Source: Pyropia yezoensis
Taxonomy: Eukaryota > Rhodophyta > Bangiophyceae > Bangiales > Bangiaceae
Assembly: GCA_009829735.1 (NCBI GenBank)
Contig: CM020619.1
Location: 502,590 to 566,589, forward strand
Length of the DNA stretch: 64,000 nucleotides
Direction of reading: 5' to 3'
Of the stretch, positions 29,495 to 38,267 are shown one piece after another; the stretch's first letter is position 1; each line of letters starts with the position of its first letter. A program made the translations under genes and the position numbers. The notes below the pieces were generated by a model. The model was not told where the DNA came from, did not search any database, and was given only the letters and a program-made list of their open reading frames with translations.

Positions 29495-31678
29495 TTACTC
29501 GTTTCCCGCCCTTGGTAGGGTGCTGTCCGCCGGGACATCCGGCTGCGGAGGTGCCTCCTCGACGGCCAGTACTCCACCTGGGGCTGGCTGCCTACCCGGT
29601 GCGGGTCCGGGTGCTCTGGCGGGATACCCCCCGGTGGATGCCTTGCGGTGCGTCGCTGCCCGCCGAGACTCCTCGGGGATGAGTGGGCAGGAAGACACCC
29701 AGTGCTGGGGATCCCCACACAACATACATCCGGACGTGCCGGTCCCTCCTTGAGTTCGCATCGGGGTAGCCCCGTAGCTGCGGTTGCCTCCCTCGGGCGC
29801 CCGAGTGCCTGCTCCCTGGTAGGCCTTGGGTCCTTGGGTCAACCGGAACATGGACTCTCCCAACCGGTTGGGTCGGCTTGCAATCTGCGGAGGTGCCTCC
29901 GTACGTACTGTCCATGTAGGCAGGGGCTGGTGGGGGTTACCCGTAACCGGGGCATACCCCGTCGTCCGCACATACGGGACGCGCCGTCCCGCTCCCTCGA
30001 TGACCTGGAACTGGGTCCCAGCCGGGGCGATGTACGCTACCGTACCGTGCTCATCAATCACCGGCGTCGCCGGTAGCAACAGGTGGCCCTGTTGGTCAAC
30101 TAGAGGTTCATCCTCGCCCGTAGGGGTATGTTCGGTCGCCACCAGTACTGGTGCGGCCTTACGTTCCACCCTCTCTTGCCTCGGTCCCGGGGTAAGACTG
30201 GGCTTGCCTCCCTCACCCTTGGGCTTCGGGGCCAAGGCACACTCCGGGTGTAGAACCCGGTAGGCGTCCCCTAGGGACTTGCACATATGCATCCGTCGAC
30301 TGAAGTTCGTCCGTGCCGTGTTGGCTCCCCGAGCGGATATCCGCACGTAGTTGGGTACTCCTGCGAACAGGATGGCCCGTAGCCCCCCTTCTCCGAGGAG
30401 CTTCCCCAGCTCGTAGTCGAGCTCTTGAATCCGTCGTCCGAACATCTCTTCATCCTCCCAGCTCTGGGCGGTGGCAGTGCGCAGGGCCCGGTAGTGGTCC
30501 TCGCACTTGTCCTCGCTGAGGTAACTGCTCAACAGCTCCTTGAGAATCCCACGGTAATCCATGGGGGTGGCCGCGACCCTCATTCCCGGCATCGGGGATG
30601 CCTGGCGAAGAATGCCTCGCACCCGTTCATCAACAAAGAACGGGAGGATCTCCAGCGCCAGCCCCTCGTTAACGAGGGCCTTGTCCGCGGCTGCCTTGAA
30701 GCTAGTCAAGAAGCCGATGACTGCCAACGGACGTCCGTTGGGGCCCCCGAACATAGGGACTCCCTTCATAAGGGTCTGCATAGAGCGGATCGCTCGGTGC
30801 GACGTATTACGCAACGATTCCGATACGCTGGTAGATCGGTCTTCCAAACGATAACGTTCGGGAGTCAGTACCGACCTGAAGACTTCGTTGACGATCTCCG
30901 TGTCAGCGTCCTGGATATCCAGTCGCTTAGCCAGTTGATGAGCAAACTCATCGGACTCCATCCGCTTCAGTAGGCTCGCAGTTACCTGCGCGGTCAAAGC
31001 TTCCACCACTGAAGATGGTACTTCAGGCGTCGGCACTTCAGGAACCCGAGTTGCCTGGCCCCCTTCGTCGTGGGGATACTGTGAGAGGGTACCCCCTCCC
31101 CCAATAACCGACTCTCCACCGGCGTAAGTATCCGCCGGGTCGTGTCCGCGGAGTCCGCTTCGGGTGCTCCGAGCGTATCGCTCCGTGTGGCTCCGTTCCA
31201 ACTCTGCCGACGAGTCGGATCCATACCCCATTGTGTCCGGGGGTTGTCCAGGAGTAGCAACCCCGGGGTTGACCCTGGTGGACTCCGAAAGTAGTCCGGC
31301 CGGTTCGAACCGTACTGGTGTGGGAGGAACACGACGGGGTCCCGTCGTGTGGCGTGTTGACATCAACACTGCCATCGCGTCCTCCGTCCGCTCCTGGCGA
31401 GCGTCGAGTCCGGAAAACCGGGCCTCGATGCGGGCCAATGATGCCATCAGGGAATCCCCTGGTGAAGGAGGCGGCGGAGTGAGGTCGGTCGACGACAGTT
31501 GAGGCGGGCCCCCGCCTCCTGCCGTCCGAGCCGTGCCAAACGTCGATCCGGCACCTGAGAGCATTGGCGTCTCAATGTTGTCGATCGGGTTCCCGATCTC
31601 GGTTCCCGTAGTCACCTCCGGAGTCGGCGTCGACGCCGATCCGTCATCTTGAACGTTCCCAGTCTCTTGGGTAGACAT
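29495..31678 (-). CDS. gag: Gag polyprotein (E0)
   Basis: Full-length, 727 codons from ATG 31678 to TAA 29497-29495. It has the same organisation as E1 Gag: low-complexity N-terminus, helical capsid-like region, CCHC knuckle CMLCGDPQHWVSSC, RAGNE end. Differences from E1 are scattered substitutions without frame loss. With pol broken and gag whole, E0 could supply Gag only. Confidence 0.9.
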   Translation of the reverse strand: MSTQETGNVQDDGSASTPTPEVTTGTEIGNPIDNIETPMLSGAGSTFGTARTAGGGGPPQLSSTDLTPPPPSPGDSLMASLARIEARFSGLDARQERTEDAMAVLMSTRHTTGPRRVPPTPVRFEPAGLLSESTRVNPGVATPGQPPDTMGYGSDSSAELERSHTERYARSTRSGLRGHDPADTYAGGESVIGGGGTLSQYPHDEGGQATRVPEVPTPEVPSSVVEALTAQVTASLLKRMESDEFAHQLAKRLDIQDADTEIVNEVFRSVLTPERYRLEDRSTSVSESLRNTSHRAIRSMQTLMKGVPMFGGPNGRPLAVIGFLTSFKAAADKALVNEGLALEILPFFVDERVRGILRQASPMPGMRVAATPMDYRGILKELLSSYLSEDKCEDHYRALRTATAQSWEDEEMFGRRIQELDYELGKLLGEGGLRAILFAGVPNYVRISARGANTARTNFSRRMHMCKSLGDAYRVLHPECALAPKPKGEGGKPSLTPGPRQERVERKAAPVLVATEHTPTGEDEPLVDQQGHLLLPATPVIDEHGTVAYIAPAGTQFQVIEGAGRRVPYVRTTGYAPVTGNPHQPLPTWTVRTEAPPQIASRPNRLGESMFRLTQGPKAYQGAGTRAPEGGNRSYGATPMRTQGGTGTSGCMLCGDPQHWVSSCPLIPEESRRAATHRKASTGGYPARAPGPAPGRQPAPGGVLAVEEAPPQPDVPADSTLPRAGNE

Positions 31679-31890
31679 AGTCACAATCAGTCAACCGACG
31701 TAACAATCACCACGAATAAGAGAGCGAGGGGGTAGATTGGGGAGAGTAACAGTAGATCACAGTCAAAGGTAAAAACTCAACACAATCGATCAGGTCGCAA
31801 CACCACGAGTACAAGAAAAGGACCGGATCCCTATCCGTGTGCCAGGGCCGAAGACGGCGTCACCACAAGGGTGACGGAAACCCGTCCCCT

Positions 31891-31902
31891 GCTGCTCCAC
31901 CA
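31891..31902 (-). other. Primer-binding site of E0
   Basis: On the minus strand TGGTGGAGCAGC, one base inside the 5' LTR. Confidence 0.75.
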
Positions 31903-31903
31903 A

Positions 31904-32266
31904 TGTAGCACAATAGGGATCCGTCGCACGTCCACTCTCAGGGAACACTCACCAAGGGGGATCGGCACCAACGTCACCGGGAGGCCAAGGTTGCTGTCCT
32001 TGGAGCGCAAGCCACGGGACCAAGATGGGAGCCCAAATGGGAGGGGTTTGTTGTTCTACCATGGCCGGCGATGGATTCGCCGCCGGCCCCCAAGTTATAA
32101 ACCCTCGGAGACACTACTAACTACCCTCCACCCCAAGATGCAAGTCCCTCTGGTCGTACGTAACTTATAGATACCGTGACCAGTACGAACTATCAAATTG
32201 AAAGTTGAGGGTTAGAAGTAGCCCCCCTAATATTAGGGTTACAATACGGCCAACCATATTGCTACT
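31904..32266 (-). repeat. 5' LTR of E0
   Basis: 363 bp. It differs from 3430-3792 at about four sites, one being its outermost base (plus-strand TGCTACT instead of TGCTACA). The target duplication CAACC follows at 32267-32271, which fixes the boundary despite that change. Confidence 0.9.
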
Positions 32267-32592
32267 CAACCGCCTCCGCGCAACGCAGGCGTTCCCCCCC
32301 TTTTCTGGCTGACACGAGACGGCCGCCCCCACCGCCAGACGCCTGGTGGCGGATCCGCTTGCACCAGACCCCGCCTGTGGGGTCGTGACTCGGTCCCCGC
32401 ATCGGGAAACTCAACGGGCCGGAAGACGGATCGCTTACGCGCCACACAGAGGGGGGCACCCCCCTCAACCGACCCCGGAATGAAAAGGCTGTGGTGAACG
32501 GGCGCAAAGCCCCACCCGACTGGTAGACGGTCGCGCGACGCATGTACATTCGGAAAGCCGCATTCAGATCGACACGAGGACAAGCCGAATCT
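32267..32592. other. 3' leader of E-1 resumed after E0
   Basis: Starts with the second CAACC, then non-coding sequence homologous to 22255-22589 of E1. It includes a diverged version of the conserved hairpin (GCCAG-ACGC-CTGGTGG near 32336) and ends before the polypurine tract. Confidence 0.7.
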
Positions 32593-32604
32593 AAGGGGGG
32601 GATA
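32593..32604 (+). other. Polypurine tract of E-1
   Basis: AAGGGGGGGATA, unchanged despite the age of this copy, directly before the LTR. Confidence 0.82.
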
Positions 32605-32967
32605 TGTAGCAATATGGATGACCGTATTGTGACCCTAATGTAGGGGGGACTACTTCTAATCTTTAACTGTCAAGTTGGGAGTTCGGATTGGTCACGAGAT
32701 CTACGATTTACGTACGACCAGAGGGACTTGCATCTTCAAGTGGAGGGAAGTTAGTGGTGTTTCCGAGGGTTTTTAACGAGGGGGCCGGCAGCGAATCCAT
32801 CGCCGGTCATGGTAGAACAACAAACCCGTCCAATTTGGGCTCCCATCTTGGTCCCGTGGCCTGCGCTCCAAGGACAGCAACCCTGGCCTCCCGGTGACGT
32901 TGGTGCCGATTCCCCCTGGTGAGTGTTCCCTGAGAGCGGACGAGCAACAGTTTCCTGTTGTGCTACA
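32605..32967 (+). repeat. 3' LTR of E-1 (diverged family A LTR)
   Basis: 363 bp, TGTAGCAATATGG to TTGTGCTACA, with many substitutions relative to E1 (for example TTTTTAA in place of the TATA-like box). The partner LTR lies outside the window, so the target duplication cannot be checked. Confidence 0.9.
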
Positions 32968-33360
32968 GTACACCTGCACAGCAGCAGCTGGATTGTGCTA
33001 ACGCGGTGCACCTTGCGGCGAGGTCATCGCGCCGCTTATGGTGTCTACCGGTGCGCTGGAGCTGCACGGATCTGCGTACATGGCGGACCGCTTTCTTCCC
33101 GTCGCCGTTGTCACAGGCACCCCCCTCGACGTCACCTCCAAGCACGGCGCCGCAGCCGCTCACTTACACCGCTTGAAGGCGGCGGAGCAGGAGAAGCGAT
33201 TGGTGGAACTGGTGCGTGGCGTGGCCGTCACTCGTGCGTTCATCGAGCTCCGGAAATAGTTGTTTTCTGACCATGGAGTAAGTTCTGTCTTGCCGAGGTT
33301 CCGTCCAGCGTTCTCTGAGAGAGGGCCATCTGGGCCGAGTGGGGCGTCGTTTCGGCCTAC
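32968..33360 (+). other. Sequence upstream of the kinase-like frame
   Basis: Contains a short frame at 33038-33259 (MVSTGALELHGSAYMADRF... to FIELRK) followed by TAG. It could be an upstream exon or the frameshifted N-lobe of the kinase-like gene that follows, being in another frame. No splice signals could be assigned with confidence. Confidence 0.3.
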
Positions 33361-33900
33361 ATGCCCGGTGGCCTGGACCCCCACTTTTCCCACCTGTGCC
33401 GGTCGTACCAAGCACTCTGCTCCAGCTGTGCGTCGCCGAACGTGTGCTTCCCGTATTGCGTCGCGACGGGCATCGAGGGTGTCACGGCTGGCCCTGACGG
33501 CGCTTCTGCGTTGCTGTTTCCCAACCTCAACCGAGCTGGATTCCTGTCCGCTCAACCCGACAATGACGACCTCGCCCTCATGTTTGTGATGGCGCTGGTC
33601 GCAGCACTACGTGCGATGCACGGTGCTTGGCTCGTTCATGGAGACTTGTGCAATAGCAACGTTATGTGGCGGCTGTCGGGCGATGGAGGAAGCGTCTAAA
33701 TCAAAGTGATAGACTGGAGCACGGTGCTCTTCGCCTGTGACGGGGTGCCCAAGCATCGGGCACGGAGGTGGAAAATAAGACCTAAGTGGCATCTCCATAA
33801 GCAGAGGCTGTACCAGAATGTACGTAAGGCGGTCGCGGTCAGTGCGCTGGATGAGTTCATGGAGGACACGTTGGACTACTTTGGGAGTGAGGAAGAGTAG
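33361..33900 (+). pseudogene. Protein-kinase-like gene remnant with in-frame TAA
   Basis: One frame from 33361 to TAG 33898-33900, broken by TAA at 33697-33699. The segment MHGAWLVHGDLCNSNVMWRL carries HGDLCNSN, with the D and N spacing of a kinase catalytic loop (HRDLKxxN), and IKVIDWSTV after the stop sits where the metal-binding DFG would be. The stop lies between these two motifs, so no complete active site is made unless it is read through or the base is wrong. Protein kinase or aminoglycoside-phosphotransferase-like ancestry is likely; the substrate is unknown. It lies outside the retroelements and may be a decayed host gene. Confidence 0.5.
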
Positions 33901-34387
33901 CGCTGGCCGAAACGGATGACTGCGGCCAACGAGAAGTTCGACATGGGTCAGCTCAACCAAGCTTTTCTGTCCATGCAGAACCTGCACGCGGACCACAAGG
34001 GCCCACCAGACATTGACGACACTGGTGTTGCGGGCGACAGCACCACAGAGCACGAGGACGTCAGCTCACTCGCACACAGTGTTCTCGCTGGTAGTGGTGG
34101 CAGGGCACCCTCGGTGGAGTTGTCAAGTCCGCCCCGGCTTGCGTGGATGAAGCGCGGTCGTGAAGAGGTCGACACTGAGAAGGATGCGTGATGGCATTCC
34201 TCCACGGTGGGTGGCGGCGACGTTCACCGCGTCAACGGTGGCGTCAGCGACCATCACGCCGTGAGCGACGACTTTGCCAATGCCGCTTCCCGCACCCTCC
34301 CCCTCACCACCCCCGGCACCCCTGTCGCTGTCTCCGCTAACTCCGCCGCCGGCAATTCGGCCTCCGCTGCAGATGTACTTGGAAGCG
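33901..34387 (+). other. Tail of the kinase-like locus, interrupted by E2
   Basis: The same frame stays largely open (33916-34191, then 34207 up to E2) with single stops at about 33900 and 34189-34191. The content is Ser/Ala/Gly-rich and of no recognised domain. E2 sits at 34388 with the duplication AAGCG. Across E2 the frame continues from 45220 for about 35 Ala-rich codons to TAG, so the locus may have been one transcript before the insertion. Confidence 0.3.
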
Positions 34388-34750
34388 TGTAGCACAATAG
34401 GAATCCGTCGCACGTCCACTCTCAGGGAACACTCACCAAGGGGGATCGGCGCCAACGTCACCGGGAGGCCAAGGTTGCTGTCCTTGGAGCGCAAGCCACG
34501 GGACCAAGATGGGAGCCCAAATGGGAGGGGTTTGTTGTTCTACCTTGGCCGGCGATGGATTCGCCGCCGGCCCCCACGTTATAAACCCTCGGAGACACTA
34601 CTAACTACCCTCCACCCCAAGATGCAAGTCCCTCTGGTCATACGTAACTTATAGATACCGTGACCAGTACGAACTATCAAATTGAAAGTTAAGGGTTAGA
34701 AGTAGCCCCCCTGATATTAGGGTCACAATACGGACAACCATATTGCTACA
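34388..34750 (-). repeat. 3' LTR of E2
   Basis: 363 bp with TGTAGCA/TGCTACA ends, preceded by target duplication AAGCG. Confidence 0.93.
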
Positions 34751-34762
34751 TATCCCCCCCTT
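34751..34762 (-). other. Polypurine tract of E2
   Basis: Minus strand AAGGGGGGGATA next to the 3' LTR. Confidence 0.85.
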
Positions 34763-35339
34763 AGATTCGGCCCGTCCTCGGGTCGAGTTGCATTCGGGTT
34801 ACCGAATGTAAGTGGGTCGCGTGACCGTTTACCAGTCGGGTGGGGCTTTGCGCCCCGTCGCGACAGACACCCCTTTTCGAGGTTGTCTGAGGGGGGTGCC
34901 CCCCTTTGTGTGGTACACACACACGATCCGTTTTCTGGACCGTTAAATTCCCGATGCGGGTTGCTGTTCACGACCCCCCTTTCCGAGGGGTGGTGCAAGC
35001 GGATCCGCCACCAGGTGCCTGGTGGTAGGGGGGCCCCTCTCGTGTGGACGATTGAGTGGGGGGCGGGGGCTGCCCGCGTTGCGTGGGGGCGGTTGGGGGT
35101 GACCCCCCTTGCTTACCCCGGGTGTGGGGGTGTGGCCCCGCCCCGCCCAGGTGCCTGGGTGGAGCGCGTTCGTAGCCCCGTGGGGCGCGGGTCGACCCGC
35201 GTGCCTGCGGCGCTTCTCGTGGCCGTTTGTGGTCATAAGCGCGGGTGCCCGCGCTTCCCTGGCTCGTCCCGGTTATCCCACCGTACCGGGTCGTAGCCGT
35301 CGACGGCTTGTGGGCGCGGGGGACTCCGCACCCGTTATC
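34763..35339. other. Palindrome-rich leader of the antisense gene (E2)
   Basis: Non-coding counterpart of 22015-22589. Carries CCACCAGG-TG-CCTGGTGG near 35008 and AGCCGTCGACGGCT near 35295. No TATA box was clearly identified. Confidence 0.6.
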
Positions 35340-37786
35340 ATGTCCTATCCCCAGGTGCTTGAAGAGGAGGAAGACCTCCTGATCGGGGAGGAGATGGAGG
35401 ACGACGCGCCTGTCGGTCCCGACGCCGCGCGTTACGGGGTGAGCTCGTCTGACGACGACGCGCCTGCGGTGTCCGTCCGTCTGTCGGCCGGAGGACTGTC
35501 GTCCGTGTGCAGCGGCACGACGGTGCCGTCGGCCGGAGGTCAACCCGGCGGTCAACCGCGTGTGGCGGCTTCTACCCCCCCTCTGCCGGCTGCCCGGATG
35601 GAGCCTGGTGCCGGTGCCGGCTCACCGCAGGTACCTCAAGATGGTCCGCCCTGCGGCGGAGGTCGCGACCCGCAGCCGACTCCGGCTGGTCAAGGTGGTC
35701 CGGGTGTCTGGGCGGTGACTCCTCGAGGCGGTCCCGACGTTGACGCGGGTGGTGGTGGCGGTGCGACACCCGGTGCGGCGGGTCAAGACGGTGCGGGTGT
35801 CCGCACGGCCGGGGCTCCGGCTCCGGAGGCTGTCCAAGTGCCTTCCCCTTCCGAGGCGGGGGCTACGCCGACGGGTGGTGCCGGCGCCGGTGCCGTACCT
35901 GCGGTGCCGCGGGCGTCGAGCGGTCAAGACGCTCCTTCTCCCATGGCGGTTGACACCGGGAGTTACTCCGGGCGGGCGCCCGCCCTTCTTCTTCCTCCTC
36001 GGCCTCGTCCATCTCCGACGTCGGCCCCTCTGCCGGTGGTGCGACCCCCGGCGCCCCCGATTCTTCCTGGTCCTGCCCGGGTTGCCCCGTTGGGTGGCGG
36101 CGTCGCCGTGGCGGCGGGTCAACCCGCCATGTCGGTGTCCGACTTGGTGGCTCGGGTTCGAGGCCTCACGGTGCAAGAGTCGATGGAGTCCGATGGGCGT
36201 ATGCGGGTGGACTTCCACCTGGTGCATCCCCGTGGAGAATCCTCCCGGCGCGTCAAGGTGGACCCGTGCTGGGAGCGGGAGTTGGTGCGGCTGGTCAACC
36301 AGCCGAACGCGGTCCGGGTGGAACACCATTGGATCCTGAGTCAGCCGGACGACCGGCATGCGCAGCTCTGGCGCACCCGGGTGGGACGGGGTGAGGTCTA
36401 CCTCGACCCCAACTTCGGGGTCTGCGACCTGATTGCCCCCGCGTTGCCGCGGGAGATTGACTACCCGGCTAGTGCTCGGGGGATTGCGGCGGCGGCGGAG
36501 CCGGTTGCGTTTGGGGAGACGGTGAGCCGTACCGGTCGGTATCCCGACTTTGACTACTACCCGGGGGTACCCCCGTATCTGTCGTTGACGGCTCCCTACC
36601 CGCCCATGGCGGGGTTGAAGTCGGCGTCGAGTTGGCGACGTAACCATGGTGTCATGGCGGATGCGTTCCGCACGGATATAACGTGTGCGTTGCAGACCGG
36701 CAACGGTCGTGCTCCGGTACACACTCCCGTGCGCCCGCCGCTATGGCAGGAGGGGTGGGAACCCGCCCCTGCTTTCCGGTTTGACACCGGCTCCTGTCTT
36801 CGCTACTTCGGGAGTGTGTTGGCCTCGCGACCGGTCCACCCGTTGCAGGGTACCTTCACCCTTGAGGTTACCCTCGGGCAGGCTTCATCCTTCTTGCTGT
36901 CCGTCCGCCGGCAGGGTCGTCTGTTTCATCTTCCGACGGGTGTCCGTCGGCACATCGCGCAGTTGGGCGTGGATCTGATAGCTGCCAAGACCGGGTTGGC
37001 CCGGGAGTTCGAAGCCCTGCTGGCTGTTCACGATGCCGTGAACTGGGCTGGGGTGTTGGCCCTTCCCCCGTACCGGGACCCGCAGGCTGGGGCTTCCCCC
37101 TTGCCTCGTCACTCGTTGCGTGTCCGGCGTACTCAGCCGGGTGAGCCTAGTTGCCATGGGTGGGCGTCCACCGAGGCCGTTCCTGACCTGGGTATTCCCA
37201 TGGTTATCCATGACCCTCTTCAGGTCCTTGCTCCGTGGTTCGGTAACCCGATGCCGGCGGCGGTTGGCCGTCGTCCCCGAGAGTGGGGCTCTGTGGGTGG
37301 GGAGCGTGAGGCGTCCCGTCGTCGGGCGGAGTACCGCCGTGGTTACGGTGGAGCCCCTTCGGTAGGGTCCTACCGGGCCTCGTATCAAGTGCCACCGGCT
37401 CCGGTGGTAGCCGTGTCGGCTCCTGTGGCTCCTCTGGCTGCGCCAGTGTCACCTCCCGCCCCTGTCCTACATGACGGGGGTCCCGTCTCTGGTATGAGGG
37501 CGTTGACGCCCTTGTTACCCGCGCAATGCGTGGGGATCTCTCTGTTAGCTGGGGGGATATCCCCCCAGGTGCTGCGCTGGTTGGGTCCGCGCGTTGCTTC
37601 GGTGGCGTGCTGGACCGCCTCCAGAAAGCTCTGGAGGACGTGGAGGCTGGCCGCAGCACCCTCGTCCAGCTATGCACCGAGGTAACTCGGGTGGTCGACC
37701 GTCGTGACGTTGCCGACCGGTGGAGCACGGAGGTATACGCGCTTACGCGTGAGTGGCCTCCCTCGGGCAGTGGGTCTACCCACTGA
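35340..37786 (+). pseudogene. Antisense gene of E2, frameshifted near its end
   Basis: Reads from ATG 35340, with the same order of acidic, repetitive, globular and helical parts as E1. At about 37485 a run of three C (four in E0 and E1) removes one base, shifting the last ~100 codons; the correct end is open in another frame to TGA 37784-37786. The core motifs YFGSVLASRPVHP and VRRQGRLFHLP are intact. The indel is a homopolymer contraction and may be a consensus error, in which case the gene is whole. Confidence 0.8.
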
Positions 37787-38267
37787 GGAGTGCTATTTGT
37801 TTGTGAGGGAGAGGGCCCCGGCAACACTTATGGTAGCCGGGTAGTAGTGAGTATAAACTCATCCCCCGCTGGGGGCATTGCTTGCCTCTGTTTGCTGCCC
37901 TGGGGAGTACCCCTTCTGGCTCAGTGGTGCCTTGCCTCCCGCCCAACTTCTTCCGGTTGGTTCATGCTTGGGGAGGTTATCCTCCCTCACTTTGTGTCTT
38001 GGCTTGGGGAGGTCATCCTCCCGTGTAAGCTCCCTAGTTACTTCGATATTATCGGAGTTAGCCTTTACCTTTAAGTTAACTTATTAAGGTTCAGGTTTTC
38101 ACTTAGTTACCTAAGCTTAGCTCTACTTAGTTACCTAAGCTTGGTTCGACTTAGAAACCTAAGTCTGATTTGACTTAGAAACCTAAGTCTGCCATAACCA
38201 TGTCACACCCTACTTAGTAGGTATAAGCCTCACCCCCCAACAGCCGAAGTCGGTGTCGGTTGGGTTG
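37787..38267. other. Convergent spacer with hairpin array (E2)
   Basis: 481 bp. Four 24-bp-period hairpins at about 38102-38191, palindrome CCTACT-T-AGTAGG at 38209-38221, and the two GGGAGG/CCTCCC stem-loops at about 37970-38025. Confidence 0.7.

Larger units (their letters stand above)
3430..32266 (-). mobile_element. Element E0: family A chromovirus, minus strand, interrupted by E1
   Basis: Bounded by LTRs at 3430-3792 (3' LTR) and 31904-32266 (5' LTR), flanked by CAACC on both sides. Without the nested E1 (4882-22964 plus one GGGCG) its length is about 10.75 kb. Order on the minus strand: 5' LTR, PBS, gag, pol, convergent spacer, antisense gene, leader, polypurine tract, 3' LTR. The two LTRs differ at about 4 of 363 positions by eye, so the insertion is fairly young. 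gag is intact; pol carries three in-frame stops; the antisense gene is split by E1. Confidence 0.9.
2618..32967 (+). mobile_element. Element E-1: oldest family A chromovirus remnant, split by E0 and cut by family C
   Basis: Only the 3' part survives in the window: the start of its antisense gene (3175-2618, minus strand), leader (3176-3429 plus 32267-32592), polypurine tract (32593-32604) and 3' LTR (32605-32967). E0 interrupts the leader with a CAACC target duplication (3425-3429 and 32267-32271). The text on either side of E0 reads on into the equivalent leader of E1 (22240-22280). The LTR is the most diverged family A LTR here, consistent with greatest age. Its gag and pol should lie left of the window. 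Confidence 0.75.
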
